This document shows positions 10,868-22,302 of a stretch of DNA of 64,000 bases, piece by piece. Both the position numbers and the translations under genes were made by a program. How positions within the stretch are numbered: the stretch's first letter is position 1; every line of letters starts with the position of its first letter. A model generated the notes under the pieces. It saw only the letters and a list, made by a program, of their open reading frames with translations. It did not search any database and had not been told where the DNA came from. Source of the DNA: Apiotrichum sp. Y4204 (Eukaryota; Basidiomycota; Tremellomycetes; Trichosporonales; Trichosporonaceae); the NCBI GenBank assembly GCA_025531455.1, contig JAMYHL010000108.1:1-64000 (forward strand), written 5' to 3'.

Positions 10868-12583
10868 ATGGCTCCGATCGCGACTCCCTCCTCCCCGGCC
10901 AAGGCCAAGTACTCGACCCAGCAGATCATCGACCTCGAGAACGAGTACTCTGCGTAAGTGTGCCCTCCGAGTCATCCCTGCTGGCATTACGACTGACTCT
11001 TAGGCACAACTACCACCCGCTCCCTGTGTAAGTCTGCGAGCGCTGCAGCCCGACAGCCCGCGAGAACGCCACTGACAATTAGGTGCATTGAGCGTGGAGA
11101 GGGTGCGCACGTTTGGGACCCCGAGGGAAACGAGTACCTCGACTTCCTCGCCGCCTACTCGTGAGTTTCGGTAGTGTGTGCAGCTGAGCTACTTTACGTT
11201 CGCTCCTCAGCTCGCAGCTGCACGCACTGCATGCTGCGTATTGCACGCCCCACAGAATCACAGATGTACTGACACTCTCAGCGCGGTCAACCAGGGCCAC
11301 TGCAACCCGGAGATCCGTAAGTCACACGACAGAGGGAGCTTCATGACGGATGCGTGACAGAACACGGCAGTCACCGCGCGCCATGCTTCTAGCGCTTCTT
11401 GGCGAGCTTCTCCCGAATGTCCCTTTTTGTTTGTCCAAGCTCTAACCGCAGTCCACACGCTCGTCACCCAGGCCTCGAGGCTCACCCTTTCGTCTCGCGC
11501 GTTCTACTCGTCCGGCCTCGGACCCTTCGCTGAGAAGGCCACCAAGATGTTCGGCTTTGACATGCTCCTGCCGATGAACACTGGTGCCGAGGCCGTCGAG
11601 ACCGCCATCAAGCTTGCGCGCAAGTGGGGCTACCAGGTCAAGAAGATCCCCGAGGGCAAGGCCCGCGTGCTTTCCGTCGAGGGCAACTTCCACGGCCGCA
11701 CCATTGGTATCATCTCGATGTCCACTGACCCCGAGGCCCGCAAGGAGTTTGGCCCCTACCTCGCCAACGTCGGTCCCGTTGTCGACGACGACGTCATCCG
11801 CTACAACCACCCCGAGGACCTCGAGCGCGCTCTCGAGAAGTATGGCGACGAGGTCGCTGCCTTCCTCGTTGAGCCCATCCAGGGTGAGGCCGGTATCTTT
11901 GTCCCCGACGACGGCTACCTCAAGAAGGTCCAGGACATCTGCAAGAAGCACAACGTGCTGCTCATCTGCGACGAGATCCAGACTGGTCTCTGCCGCACCG
12001 GCAAGATGCTCTGCTACGAGTGGGACAACATCAAGCCCGACATGGTCATCCTCGGCAAGGCGCTCTCCGGCGGCATGTACCCCGTCTCGTGCGTCATGGC
12101 CACCAAGGAGATCATGATGTGCCTCAAGCCGGGAGAGCACGGCTCGACCTACGGCGGCAACCCCCTCGGCTGTGCCGTCGCCATGACCGCCCTCGACGTC
12201 CTCGTCAAGGAGAACCTCGCTGAGCGCTCGCTCGTCCTTGGCGAGCGCTTCCGCGAGGGCCTCCGCAAGCTCAACTCGCCCTTCATCACTACCATCCGCG
12301 GCCGTGGCCTCTTCAACGGCGTTGTCATTGACCACTCCAAGTCGACCAAGCACCGCACTGCCTGGGACCTGTGTCTCCTCATGAAGAAGAACGGCCTCCT
12401 TGCCAAGCCCACTCACGTAAGCTATATCGCACTGATTGAGCTTACACACAGGAAAACATCATCCGCTTTGCGCCCCCGCTCGTCATTTCCGAGGCGGACA
12501 TTGACCGCGCGGTGCAGATCGTTGCCAAGTCGCTCGAGGAGTTTGACACTGTCGAGACCATCCCGCTCGCCGAGAAGCACTAA
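10868..12583 (+). CDS. CAR2: Ornithine aminotransferase, PLP-dependent
   Basis: Catalyses ornithine + 2-oxoglutarate to glutamate-5-semialdehyde + glutamate in arginine catabolism. It belongs to class-III aminotransferases and is probably cytosolic, as in other fungi. The protein opens with four short exons: exon 1 ends NEYSA, then HNYHPLPV, then [21 protein letters not shown], then AVNQGHCNP. The main exon (from about 11454) contains [45 protein letters not shown] and the PLP-lysine region [14 protein letters not shown]. The last intron starts GTAAGC at 12418, followed by [12 protein letters not shown] and a stop at 12583. All motifs of active OAT are present. Introns cluster at the 5' end, including a longer one just before 11454. 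Confidence 0.93.
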
Positions 12584-13279
12584 ACCAGCAGCCGCAATAG
12601 CAGTGGCAGGACAGTCCATGCGCGCAGGCGCCGGATGGAAAAAGAAAGTAATTTGTACTCCTAGCAGCCAATGTATCGGTGCCGGATGAGGAATGGATGG
12701 GTCCACTCACCGAATACTGACACTGTTCTCTCTGACAGAATCAACGATAGTCCACACAAAGGTTGGGATGATGCAGCGAAGGACGAGCCATACGCTCCGG
12801 TAGTTCAAGGAGGGGTCCTCCCACTGCTGACGAGTGAACTATCACAGACTGACATGCACTAACGTTGCAGCTGGGCTTGTACGGTAAGACCTCACGCTGA
12901 GCTGACAACTGCCTCGTCAAACGTTTCTTGGCAACAACTGGCGCTGGACTGGTCACATGTAACTGTCACATTGGACATGAACGTGCGCTCGTAGCAACCC
13001 ACGCCCCGGTGACATCTTATGGATGAGGACTCAGCGATCACACAGATAGACAGCCGTTGCCAGGCAAGCGAAGGTAATTTGTCTTCGCTGCGACACGGAC
13101 TGGATACTGCGGATCACGCTCGACAGACACACGCTCCAGCCAACACCGTGGCAAACAATCGTGAAGGCACTGACGGACGCTCATCTCTCTGCGCACGGCC
13201 AGACATTGCTTCTCTAAGACTGCCAACGTTACATCAACTATCAGAAATAGACTTCTTCCCTATCCCTCCTTCCCCATTT
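12584..13279. other. Convergent intergenic region
   Basis: Sits between the 3' ends of the OAT gene and the DJ-1-like gene. No coding signature was seen on either strand. Confidence 0.5.
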
Positions 13280-14011
13280 TTAGTTGAGCTTGGTGTACGC
13301 CGCGACGACGGCCTTGGCGGTCGCAGTGGCACTCGCGGGGTTGGCGCCGGTCACGATGCGGTCGTCGGTAACGGTAAAGCTGTCCCACGGACCCGGGGGC
13401 GCAATGTACTTGGCGCCGAGGGCCTCGGCGCTCGCCTCGATGGTGGGGCGGTTCCAGGACTTGATCGTCTCGAGGACGCCCTCCTCCTCCTCGCCCTGGG
13501 TGGTGAAGCCGGTGACTTTACGGGACTTGATAATGGGCTCGCCGCGGGTCCTGCCCGAGAGCTCCTTGATGCCAGCGAAGATGGCGCCACCGTGGCACAC
13601 GGCACTCACGATGCCACCCGCCTCGTAGATGTGCTCTGCGATGCGCTGCAGCCCGACGGCGTCGGGGTAGTCGATGAGACTGGCGTGTCCCGCACTAGCG
13701 AAGAAGACGCCATAGTCGGCCGCGTTGAGGTCGGACGGCTTGTGGCAGTTGTCGAGCTTGCTCCTAAACTCCGAGTTCTTGTCCTCGTAAATCTTGCGCT
13801 CCTCGTCGTTGAGCCAGTCCTTCTGCAGACTCAGCCAGTCGGGCGACCACTCGCCCGTCTCGGACGCAATGTCGACCTCGAAGCCGGCCTCACGGAAAAT
13901 CTTGAACGGGTGCAGGGCCTCGGTGATGAAGAGTCCAGTCTCCTGGTTGCCGGGGTACAGCGGGGCGTGTGCCGAGGAGACGGCGATGAGGGCGCGGTGA
14001 GGGGGGGCCAT
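13280..14011 (-). CDS. DJ-1/PfpI superfamily protein, Hsp31-like (glutathione-independent glyoxalase/chaperone type)
   Basis: A single exon of 243 residues starts at the Met giving APPHRALIAVSSAHAP. The nucleophile elbow AVCHGGA (Cys near 140) and the upstream Glu in NQETGLFITEALHPF fit the Hsp31/DJ-1 arrangement. GVFFASAGHASLIDYPD and IVTGANPASA near the C-terminus are family hallmarks. Hsp31-type proteins convert methylglyoxal to lactate without glutathione and act in stress. The reading frame stays open eleven codons further upstream, but similarity begins at this Met. The mirrored plus-strand frame (13019-14128) is an antisense shadow. A bacterial-type intracellular protease PfpI is the alternative label; the longer insert after residue 60 favours Hsp31. 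Confidence 0.85.
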   Translation of the reverse strand: MAPPHRALIAVSSAHAPLYPGNQETGLFITEALHPFKIFREAGFEVDIASETGEWSPDWLSLQKDWLNDEERKIYEDKNSEFRSKLDNCHKPSDLNAADYGVFFASAGHASLIDYPDAVGLQRIAEHIYEAGGIVSAVCHGGAIFAGIKELSGRTRGEPIIKSRKVTGFTTQGEEEEGVLETIKSWNRPTIEASAEALGAKYIAPPGPWDSFTVTDDRIVTGANPASATATAKAVVAAYTKLN

Positions 14012-15308
14012 GGTGAGAGATGTGGATTGGGGTTGATCGAGCAAGTGTGGGAAGTACGTACCGCAAGAGTTTCTCTAGCGCTGGTTATATATCCCACAAC
14101 GTCCGCCCTCGGTGACGACGACCGATAACCTTATGACCATTGTACCCAGGTTGACGGCATTGCGTCATCAACAAAAGTGTACCCTCCACCAGCCTCGCTT
14201 ACCAGCAGCGGTGGAGCATGGAGCATGCTTGTGGCCATGTGGATGCTGCAGCGCTCCAGATGCCCCAAAACAACTCCAGAACGAGCTCGAAGCCCTCAGG
14301 CCTCAGGACGGCTGTAACAGGTGGAGCCGGACCAGGAGAGCTGGTTGGTCTGATACGAGCAGCCTCCACATGCTTCACCATGGCCACCATCGACCCTCGC
14401 TGCCCTGCGGCCATGTCTCTCCTACGCCATGCGCAGCGGCTGCGGCTGACCAACCTGTTCTCCTCGCTGTATCAGCCTCTCCGTGCCGGACAGAACGGGA
14501 TGGAATGTAATCAAGAATGATAACAGGCTCGATCTCGGAGTACATATGTACAGCAGATGCTTTCCCACTCCACTCGGCCGTGGATCCGTGGATCTGTACA
14601 CCGGGCGGCGATATCCGGATATCCTCTATGAATGTGCGTACTAAACGATGCTGAGAAACGATACTCCACTTCTCCATCTACACACAGCAGCACATCGCTT
14701 CCGCATTGAACCACTTTGTGTCCTTCCATACATCCATATCGTGACACTGACGCAGCAACGACGATAACAAACACACACGATGACCGTGCTAATCAGGTCG
14801 AGAACCGAGAATAGCATTGACGCCCGGCCTTGGGCCTCGTTCTCATGGCGTAGCAACCCGTCGGCTATCAGCATCGCCCCAGCCCGAATCCATCAGCCGT
14901 AGTGCTGCGGGCCCCGCTCTCCGTTCGCTCTACGCGATACATATTGGTTGTTTAGACTCCCGACACTTAACTCACTACCGACGGTGTACTGTGCCCCCGT
15001 GATCCTCCAACCGCCTAGAGTGCGCGAAGCCGACGAGCGCAACAGAGCGGACTGACTGAACACGCGGATGCGACAATGTCTCAATCTCACCAGCACAGGA
15101 TCCCCCTGAGCCACCTTCAGACGTATCTCTACATTCTCGACACTCACCTTTCTCTCCGGCCTCTGCAAGGCTTTCTCGATTATATCTTCGGCGTTCCCAT
15201 CGTCTAGTCCGACTCGACTCTCCCACCAGGCGTCAGGGTCCAGCGAACCCCTCCGAGCCTCCCCGGTGCAAAAACGGACACCAGGATGACCGAGACGCCT
15301 CGCGAGCT
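14012..15308. other. Intergenic, no protein gene seen
   Basis: Upstream of the Hsp31-like gene and downstream of the tRNA gene on the minus strand. There are GATC-rich short repeats (GTGGATCCGTGGATCTG near 14580, GATATCCGGATATCC near 14608), but no open frame with a recognisable family. Confidence 0.45.
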
Positions 15309-15387
15309 ACATCGTAAGGGAGTCGAACCCCTGCCGCGTCGAGAAAGCACTTGGCAACGACGCATGATACCGTTTCACCAACGATGT
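15309..15387 (-). tRNA. tRNA-Gly (anticodon GCC) with a 9-nt intron
   Basis: Read on the minus strand, the 7-nt acceptor arms ACATCGT and ACGATGT pair perfectly. A 3-bp D stem (GTG/CAT with one G-T pair) encloses AAACGGTAT. The anticodon stem CGTCG/CGACG is perfect and its loop is 16 nt, starting TTGCCAA, so a 9-nt intron sits after the anticodon GCC. The T arm is AGGGG-TTCGACT-CCCTT. The spliced length is 70 nt, as expected for tRNA-Gly. The A box (TGGTGAAACGG) and B box (GGGTTCGACTCCC) are present as internal promoters. tRNAscan-SE with eukaryotic settings would settle the exact intron limits. Confidence 0.85.
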
Positions 15388-15983
15388 CGCTGTCTGCGTG
15401 ATTGGGCGGGGCGCCGCGGCCGCACCGCGGCCGATTGACGATAGGAGTACAAGGCCGGCTCCGCCATGCCCCTGTGACCGGTAGACTGGCGGGCGGTGGC
15501 GGAGTCATAGCCATAGCAAGCCAGGAGCTGCCGTGGTAATGATGACAGCCACGCTTCGGGGTCAGACGGTTCGTTTATCTGCGCTTGCGCGTTCTCTACT
15601 AATGGCATGACGCCAAACTCCGACATTTGAGAACCTTGAAAGCATTTGACACCACTCTGTGTCGCGTTGCGATGGCTCTCACTCAGCTTTAGTATACCGT
15701 TCATTACACCATTCTTTGTCACCGTCATGAGAACCAGTCATCGCGATACACTGGCCATTTACCGACAACAGTTAACTCATTAAGTGTATCCTATAGAGGA
15801 GTCCTCTGGGTAGAACACGTATCGTATCATTATAAACATCATTATTGACCATTGACTACGACAACGAAGAAGCTGTTGGTTCCATCAAATCAGCTAAAGC
15901 AACAACAGCAAGAGCCTTGTCGTAAAACACGAAGCCACGAGTGCCGTCCAGCAAAGAACACGAGTATGGTTTCGCCAACCCGA
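15388..15983. other. Intergenic between tRNA-Gly and membrane protein gene
   Basis: Nothing was recognised. An AT-richer stretch around 15820-15900 lies just beyond the stop of the minus-strand membrane protein gene and probably holds its 3' end. Confidence 0.4.
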
Positions 15984-17222
15984 CTACTGTTCCTTCCACG
16001 CTGGATTGTACATTGGCGGGAGCAGGTCATTGTCGTCGAAAGGCGATATGGGACTAGCAACGACTGATGGGGACCGGGGCGCTTGTGGGCCCGCCGATGG
16101 AACCGGGAGAGTCGTGAAAAGTCCTGACGCCACAGAGGTCCGTCGGTCGACCTGTTTCATCAGAGTCAGGGGTGTCGCGTGCTGATCCCATTCTGATTCG
16201 GTGTTCGACCCATGGCCCCAGTCGGATGTCCTCGGCGCGTAGCGGTCTTCGTTTTGTGAAGACGAGGATGGGGACGAGAAGCCGGGGGTGTCGTTGTCAT
16301 CCAGTGCCGGGGCATCGTCGATCCCTTGGGAGAAGCGGTAAGATGTGCCGGACCTGTGGCCGCGCCTCCGATGCCACAACCACACGAGGATAGCAGCCGC
16401 TAGAACCACGACCATTGCCACCGCCGCGATGCCCCCTGCGGCACCTGGGGAGATTTTTGATTGCCCTACGAGAGGGGCGGGTGCTGTTTGTTCTGGAACC
16501 ACAATGGATTGACTGGCGTCAGTCACATTTTGAAGTACGTTACACACCTGTCACTTTGACTTTGGTTTGGAAAAGAACCTGTCAATGAGCCTATGGATGT
16601 GGTAGTAAGAGGAGACGGTGATGGAGACGATGAGGGGTTGGTAAAGAATGTCGAGGAAGTGAGCCGGGAGGACAAGGACAATGAAGAGGTCGAGGCGGTC
16701 GAGGTTGAATGTTCCTCCGAAGTGGCAGTCTCACGGGAGGACGACTGTTGGGCCTCTTGCGACGATTGTGTCTCTTTTGGCTGTTCCGTTTGTGACTGTT
16801 CAGGTGCCGCAGAACTGCTGACCTCTGCCCCACCACCACACCCATTGGTGACAGTGATGGGATCTGATTGAATGCGAGACGAGAAGGCGCCGGAATCGGC
16901 TCTGCCGTCTATGAAAAGGGCGAAAACGACCTGGTCCCCGGGACTGACGTTCGCGACTGACCATGTCCAACTAAATTGATTTATAGGCCAGGTCTCAATC
17001 TTAGTTTGTCCAACAACAGCTTGCCTGCCGTCTTTGGGTGCGAGTGCCGAACTGTCTGTCAATTTACACATCTCCTAAGATTGATTCCCTCCAGACTCAC
17101 ATGTCGAATGTGTAAATGGAAGTAGCGCCCGACGTCCAGCTTATTGTCACATCAGAGCATGTCTGGATCGTGGTTGGTATATGAGTGAATGTCAGACCGC
17201 CTGGACTGCTCATGATGATGCC
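15984..17222 (-). CDS. Ser/Thr-rich single-pass membrane protein (N-terminus unresolved)
   Basis: Three exons keep phase: up to 17222-17101, 17051-16548 and 16512-15984. The outer domain (GGLTFTHIPTTIQTCSDVTISW, then WPINQFSWTWSV and GDQVVFALF) has a beta-sandwich look common in fungal wall/membrane proteins. A Ser/Thr/Gln-rich stretch follows, likely O-glycosylated. A transmembrane helix (GGIAAVAMVVVLAAAILVWL) precedes a basic stop-transfer HRRRGHR and a Ser/Asp-rich cytoplasmic tail of about 120 residues. The architecture resembles fungal stress-sensor-type or adhesion proteins, but no family is named. The first exon, expected to carry a signal peptide, could not be fixed; candidate sequence lies between 17260 and 17520. 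A protein of similar design is transcribed divergently at 18180. Confidence 0.65.
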
Positions 17223-18179
17223 CTGCTTGCTCGTCAGTAGAGGGCCTCGAAGGCTCTGGGTCCAGGTTGATAAGAAAAGAGATTGTAGCTTTGACCAGCT
17301 ACTGTACACTCACAATTCAGGTGTGTCAGCGGCCGCGGGCGAGAAAAGACTGCAACTTTGCTCGAACTGCGAGGTGACGACGACAAAGACACGGACTGCG
17401 ATAAACTAAAAAGATTGGAGATGAGATGCAGAGCACAGTTACTGCGCTCTGGTATGTACTGGTAGATGAGCAGTGTGTGCAGGTAGTCAGCCTTTGCAGT
17501 TGGGTTTGGACGCACATTACTGGATCCCTTTGAAACGTATCACATGAGTATGGTCTGTGGTTCCTGGTCTAGTCGTGCCTTGGCGGGCCGCGAGTCTTGT
17601 TGCGCATCGAATCATGGAGACCGGGCGGCCGGCCTTGCAAACACTCACGAACCGAATAGCAGCCGACTTGATTTACGTCAGAGCGCGTTTCATAAACCGT
17701 CCGCCCCGCGTCCTATGAATGGTGCAAGTGACAGCGCCAGACGCGGGGTAGGTGTGGATGGTGTTCAGGGTGTTCAGACTGGTGCAGTAGACTTCGGCTA
17801 AGAAGCGGCTTCGCGTTACCACTCTAGTGCTGAGAAGTAGTAAAAATTGCGGTCCACCACATGGGTGAAGATGAGCTGGACGCCGCACGGCGCGCATTCA
17901 CAACAGGAAGCTTCCCGGCCAGAGGTCTCGCAGTGGGGCGCATCGAGGAACGGGCCCCTCGATTAGTCCATGACTGGTGGTTGTCCCTGGTTCGGACACG
18001 ATCCCGCGCTCCCAGAACTACCATATACCTGCATCTGCAGATAAATTCAACTGTACACGTCCATGCACTCGACACCACTGTGCTTGCTACATATATAGCC
18101 TCCAGAGTCGGACGATGCCCGACTTCAACTCCCATCCAAAGATCGTGTCACCTATCATTGGCGCCTGCCGACTTTAATC
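17223..18179. other. Divergent intergenic region between two membrane protein genes
   Basis: Probably contains the missing 5' exon of the minus-strand gene (an intron-like GTGAGTGTAC begins near 17312 on that strand) and both promoters. No other gene was recognised. Confidence 0.4.
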
Positions 18180-19438
18180 ATGCCAAATATGGAGAATTAC
18201 AGGCCGCCCCCAAAGGGGCAGACGACCTCCGCACCAGACATTCGCTGGATAATACCGGCTCAAATTTGCGAGCACGGGAAGAGCCTCTGGCAATTTGAGG
18301 GTGTCCAGCTCCCACTCCAGTATTTGTGAGTCATTGTGGAACAGTTCTGTCAGAGTCTTTGTGTAACACTGATCTTTCTTAGGTATATAGCCCACCCCGG
18401 ATCCCCCCCGAACATGCTGTATCACAGAACAAACTATAGCAGCAATTTCTTGTATTCGACACCGATGATCCCAACGTCCTTTACGAATCACAATGGCCAA
18501 GGATTCAAGCGAAAGCTGGGCAGAAGGTGCGAATTCATTTGAAAGACGCCGAAACAGACGCCGAAACAGCCGCAAACGTCATTCGCGAGGGGATGCTCTC
18601 GCCACATGTAGAGATCGTGGCTGGCCAATGCGATTCGGGCTTCCCAGTCGAGTCTACTCCGCCTAGTCAACCCTCTCCTGTCGACAAATCCTTGGCCTGG
18701 ACCGCTGTCCCTGTGGCAACATCGAGCTCATCTGGATTATCTGAAACGAGCGTTACTCCAACAATTCTGACTTCCGATACAGCCCAGACGTTGTCAACAA
18801 ACACGGCCACAAATCACTCGTCCTCGTCGTCCTCGTCTAGCTCGTCTCTCCTCCTCACCACGACATTGAGGTCCTCAAGCTCAACACCGCTGCCGCCGAG
18901 CGAAACAGCTTCTATCGATGAGACACTTACGGTCAATCCCCCCAACACCCCTAGGACCTTGTCTGGTGGTTCCATCGCTGGGATTGTCATCGGGACGGTC
19001 TCGGGAATCGTACTTGCTCTTCTGATTTTTCTTTGGATCCGGCGTAGCAAACGACACATTGATCCAGATGGTGCTGTAATCCAAAACCCACACGATGAGA
19101 CCGCGCCACTGTCGCCCAGCCACCAAATTACCGCGTTCGTAAACTTGACCGATGAGAAGGCACGACCCGCCCCGGAGGGTTTCCGCAAGATGCCACCCGC
19201 TGAAGAGACCCGGAATAAGGCGTCCTTCGAGTACTGGGAACCTTCACCGGCTTCAGATCCAGCCAATGACGAAGTGCCAACCAACTCACAGCCGTCGTCG
19301 TCGCCATCGTCTTTACCGTCACACTCTCCAGCTCAGGCTCAATTGAGACGCGGTCCGCGGCATGACGTGGATGCAGGCCGATTGCAAGTGTTCGAGTCTG
19401 AGCTTCCAGGCTACGGAGTCAACCAGGTACATTTGTAG
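18180..19438 (+). CDS. Ser/Thr-rich single-pass membrane protein, divergent partner
   Basis: Exon 1 (18180-18325) encodes about 48 residues, including DIRWIIPAQICEHGKSLWQF. The main exon starts near 18440-18443 and runs to 19438. Its frame opens with FLVFDTDDPNVLYESQWP and AGQKVRIHLKDAE, then a long Ser/Thr region, a transmembrane helix (GGSIAGIVIGTVSGIVLALL) with a basic RRSKRH stop-transfer, and a roughly 125-residue cytoplasmic tail. The outer domain ends in the same place relative to the helix as in the divergent neighbour, which suggests paralogy. The exon 1 donor (phase 2) does not join the main exon (phase 0) directly, so either a small exon lies between 18326 and 18439 or the gene is frameshifted. 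No classical signal peptide was found. Confidence 0.55.
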
Positions 19439-20074
19439 AAGCAGGGAAACTTGGGTGTCCATGTGAGTGTCTTTCTGAAAAATGTCTCGAAGCTAACGAA
19501 CCAGCCGATATACAACTTTGAAGCTTCCATGATGGAAGGGCACGTTTCAGAAGAGCCCACGGTTGACCCGTTCCATACTCTGCTATCCTTCTGATATCCG
19601 TAGAATTTGTCTTCCGAAATGTCGATCGTGGGTGGGGAGAGCCTCACCTAAGCGCTGGACGATGCGGGTCAGATGCGCTTGGAGCAGAAAACGCATGGGC
19701 AGTCGTTCGGCGCGTGCGTGGAGTTTTGAGATCGAGCATTCTCGATCAAAATAAGAGGGCTTTCCCAGTGTGTCTTGAGAGCTGGGAACCGTCAAGCACA
19801 TCGTGTCAGCCGACCAGCCAGTTGCTATCGTCCGCTGACAGTCACATGATGCAGACGAATATGCATGACAGCGGGTGCATCGAGGATCAACCTGGCGAAT
19901 GACACCCAAACGATAAACAAAGAGCAAAAAATAGATGTAAAATAAGAGCATGTAGACTAGAAAGGGAGAGATGAGGGATATGCGGAACTGGCGAATCTCA
20001 CACGTCGTCGGACAACCATGGTCGTCGGTGAGTCATGCGCAGAGGTCGTAAAGGACGTGAAGAAAGGGAGGGGT
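19439..20074. other. Convergent intergenic region
   Basis: Sits between the 3' ends of the membrane protein gene and the GH128 gene. No gene is supported. Confidence 0.45.
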
Positions 20075-21748
20075 TTATTCCAGACCGAGGTAGATCCTGC
20101 CGAGTTCGGCCGGGGCACCACCGATTTCCATGAGAATGTTCTCCACGTTGAAGTCTTCGCCCAAGTTTGGGTCGTTACCGTGTTTTTTAATGTACTCAGG
20201 GTTAACGGCACCGAAGGGCGAGTAGCGCTCGATCCAGTCCTGGCTGTCCATAAAGGCCGAAGTCCGCCGCGCAAAGTCCTTAATCTCTTCGTAATCGCAC
20301 TGCAACCACTTCTTGGTGGCGTCATCAAAGTTCTGGCAGGCGTACTCGGTAACCCAAATTGGGTGGCCGGGCATCTGCGCGTGGTACGTCTGAAGGAAGT
20401 TGATAAAGTTGTCCGCGCCCATGCCGTAGAAGTGGACGGGGAGGAAGTCGGGGTTGCAGTCCGAGTCCGAACCACCCGCGTTCTTGCAAGCGGCGAGGAA
20501 GTCCCTGGTCCACTGAAGACCCTTGGGAGAGTTGGTGGTGGCGGCCGCACCCCTGCGGTAACCCTTCTCCCTGGCGACAGGCGTGAAGACGTTAAGCCAA
20601 GTCCAGGCGGCTTCGGAAGGACCGACGTTGGCCTGACCAGGCTCCTCGGGCTCGTTGTAAAAGAGTACGTCTTTGGTGGTCGCCGGCCAGCTGTCCTTGC
20701 TTGCGTACCATTCGTCGACGTGGAAAGTCCTGGCAAGCTGTGGAACGTATTCAATGTTCCAGTTACCCCTCAGGAAGGCCTGGTAGGCTGCGTTACCATT
20801 GGGGTTCCAATTGTAGAACCACGAGACCTTGTTGTGGACCCAGTCCTTGTCGACGGCCCAGTCGTTGTTGGGCCAAGCAAGACCCATCTTGCTACCGGCG
20901 TTGGTCATGCCCGAGTTGGTGGCGGGAGGCTTGACAACAGGAGGGGCGTCGCCATTGCCTTGCTGCGGGGGAGGAACGTCCTGCTGGCTCTGGGTTTGGG
21001 TCTCGGCCGGCTGGGGAGGTGCGGAGTCGGCAGGGGGAGTGGGCTGCTGGGCAGGTGCGTCGGCAGTCTGCTGGGTATTGCCCTCGGTGGTCACCGCGAT
21101 GGTAGTGTCCTGGGGCGCCTCAGGGGCGGGCTGGTCGCCGGCGGGGGCGGGGGCCTGCTGAGAGGCGGGGCGGACGCGGCACTGGGTGCCGTCGGCACGC
21201 TTGATAACGCGGGGACGCTCCTGGGCGCCGACAGCGGAGCGGGCGACGGGCTTGTGGACACCGCGACGAGCGAGGTGAGCGTGGCGCTCACGGTGGCGCG
21301 AGCCGTGGGCAGCGACCTGGCAAGGTTAGCGCTCATTCAGGGGGATGTCTCCGTGGGGGAAGGGGGCAGAATGTGACAGCGCGGTCTGAGCGTGTGGCTT
21401 GCTCAAGAGAGGTCCTCATGTCTGGCAACCCGACCTGCACCGGCTACTACGGCCACTCGCAGCTCCGTCCCAGCAATGGACTGCGATGCGTTTCTGTTGA
21501 GTCGAAACAATTGCCAGCTGAGGCAGAGTGTCGAGGAGGGATCACCCGAGGACGTGTTCTATGTACAGAACCTCCTGTTCAGGAGGATCCATCCGCGCGA
21601 TGCTGACGCCCCCCTGCCTGCTACTCCATCGGTACATGTGCCCAAACTGGCCTGTCCACAAAGACCGCTTCCCACCGGTGGATGTACTTACGGGCTCAGC
21701 GGCCATCGAGGCGACTGCGAGGAAGGGGAGGATGGCGAGGAGCTTCAT
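20075..21748 (-). CDS. Secreted glycoside hydrolase family 128 (endo-beta-1,3-glucanase-like)
   Basis: Exon 1 (21748-21692) encodes a classic signal peptide (MKLLAILPFLAVASMAAEP), phase 0. Exon 2 (21316-20075) follows a 375-nt intron; total 432 residues. The mature N-terminus is basic (HGSRHRERHAHLARR) and ends in KR, a Kex2-like site. A Pro/Gln-rich linker of about 90 residues precedes the catalytic domain (GLAWPNNDW, VSWFYNWNPN, IEYVPQLA). GH128 motifs include the acid/base region LFYNEPEEP, HFYGMGADNF and the nucleophile region IWVTEYACQNF. GH128 enzymes cleave beta-1,3-glucan and act on fungal walls, so a role in self-wall remodelling or attack on other fungi is inferred. The linker length suggests wall tethering or spacing. 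Confidence 0.85.
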
Positions 21749-22278
21749 GTTGGGCGACTGATGGATGTGATTATCGACCAGAACAAGTGAGCTCGATGAT
21801 TGGGGACACCGGCAGGGACGTGTGAGTGCACTGGACAACTGCTGTGGCTGTAGGTAGTAAGAGGGAGAGGTGTTGGAGAGGTTGTGGTGGGTGTGGACGC
21901 AAGATCAACTCGACGTCGGGGGAGGCAATGAGCGACGAAGGTCAGAGAGGAGGAGAGGAGAGGAGAAAGGAGAGGAGAGGGGGGAGGGACAAGTAGTACA
22001 AGGAATCAAACACGATGAGAAGAGAGAAGAGAAGAGAAAAAGAGACAAGACACAAGAGAGGGGGATGGGGTCCGACACGACGACGAGTGCACTACCGGGT
22101 ACCCACAGAGGTGGCGCAGACGAACGAACGAACAACGACCAAGGCAGTCTTCGGCGGCAGTCCTTGCGAAAGACACCACAGCCCCTCTTGCCCTCTTGCT
22201 TCGTCCCCGCCCACTGTTCTGGGTCCCAGAGTCTTGGTAACGGCCCTTGGCGGAAGGCCCTCGGCGGAATCCCTCTGA

Positions 22279-22302
22279 CATGGATCCCATGGATCCCATG
22301 GG
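22279..22302. repeat. CATGGATCC short tandem/palindromic repeat
   Basis: Two direct CATGGATCC units followed by CATGGG. The unit contains the palindromes CATG and GGATCC. Similar GGATC-rich runs recur in other intergenic stretches of the window. Confidence 0.7.

Noticed and set aside
10019..10957. 312-codon frame reading into OAT
   Set aside because: Has no domain features before 10868 and is stopped by the OAT exon-intron structure; conserved sequence begins at 10868.
11442..12449. 335-codon minus-strand frame
   Set aside because: Antisense shadow of ornithine aminotransferase.
13019..14128. 369-codon plus-strand frame
   Set aside because: Antisense shadow of the Hsp31-like gene.
20018..21376. 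452-codon plus-strand frame
   Set aside because: It is antisense to the GH128 gene, whose signal peptide, linker and catalytic motifs are on the minus strand; the mirrored frame is Gly/Val/Leu-rich composition.
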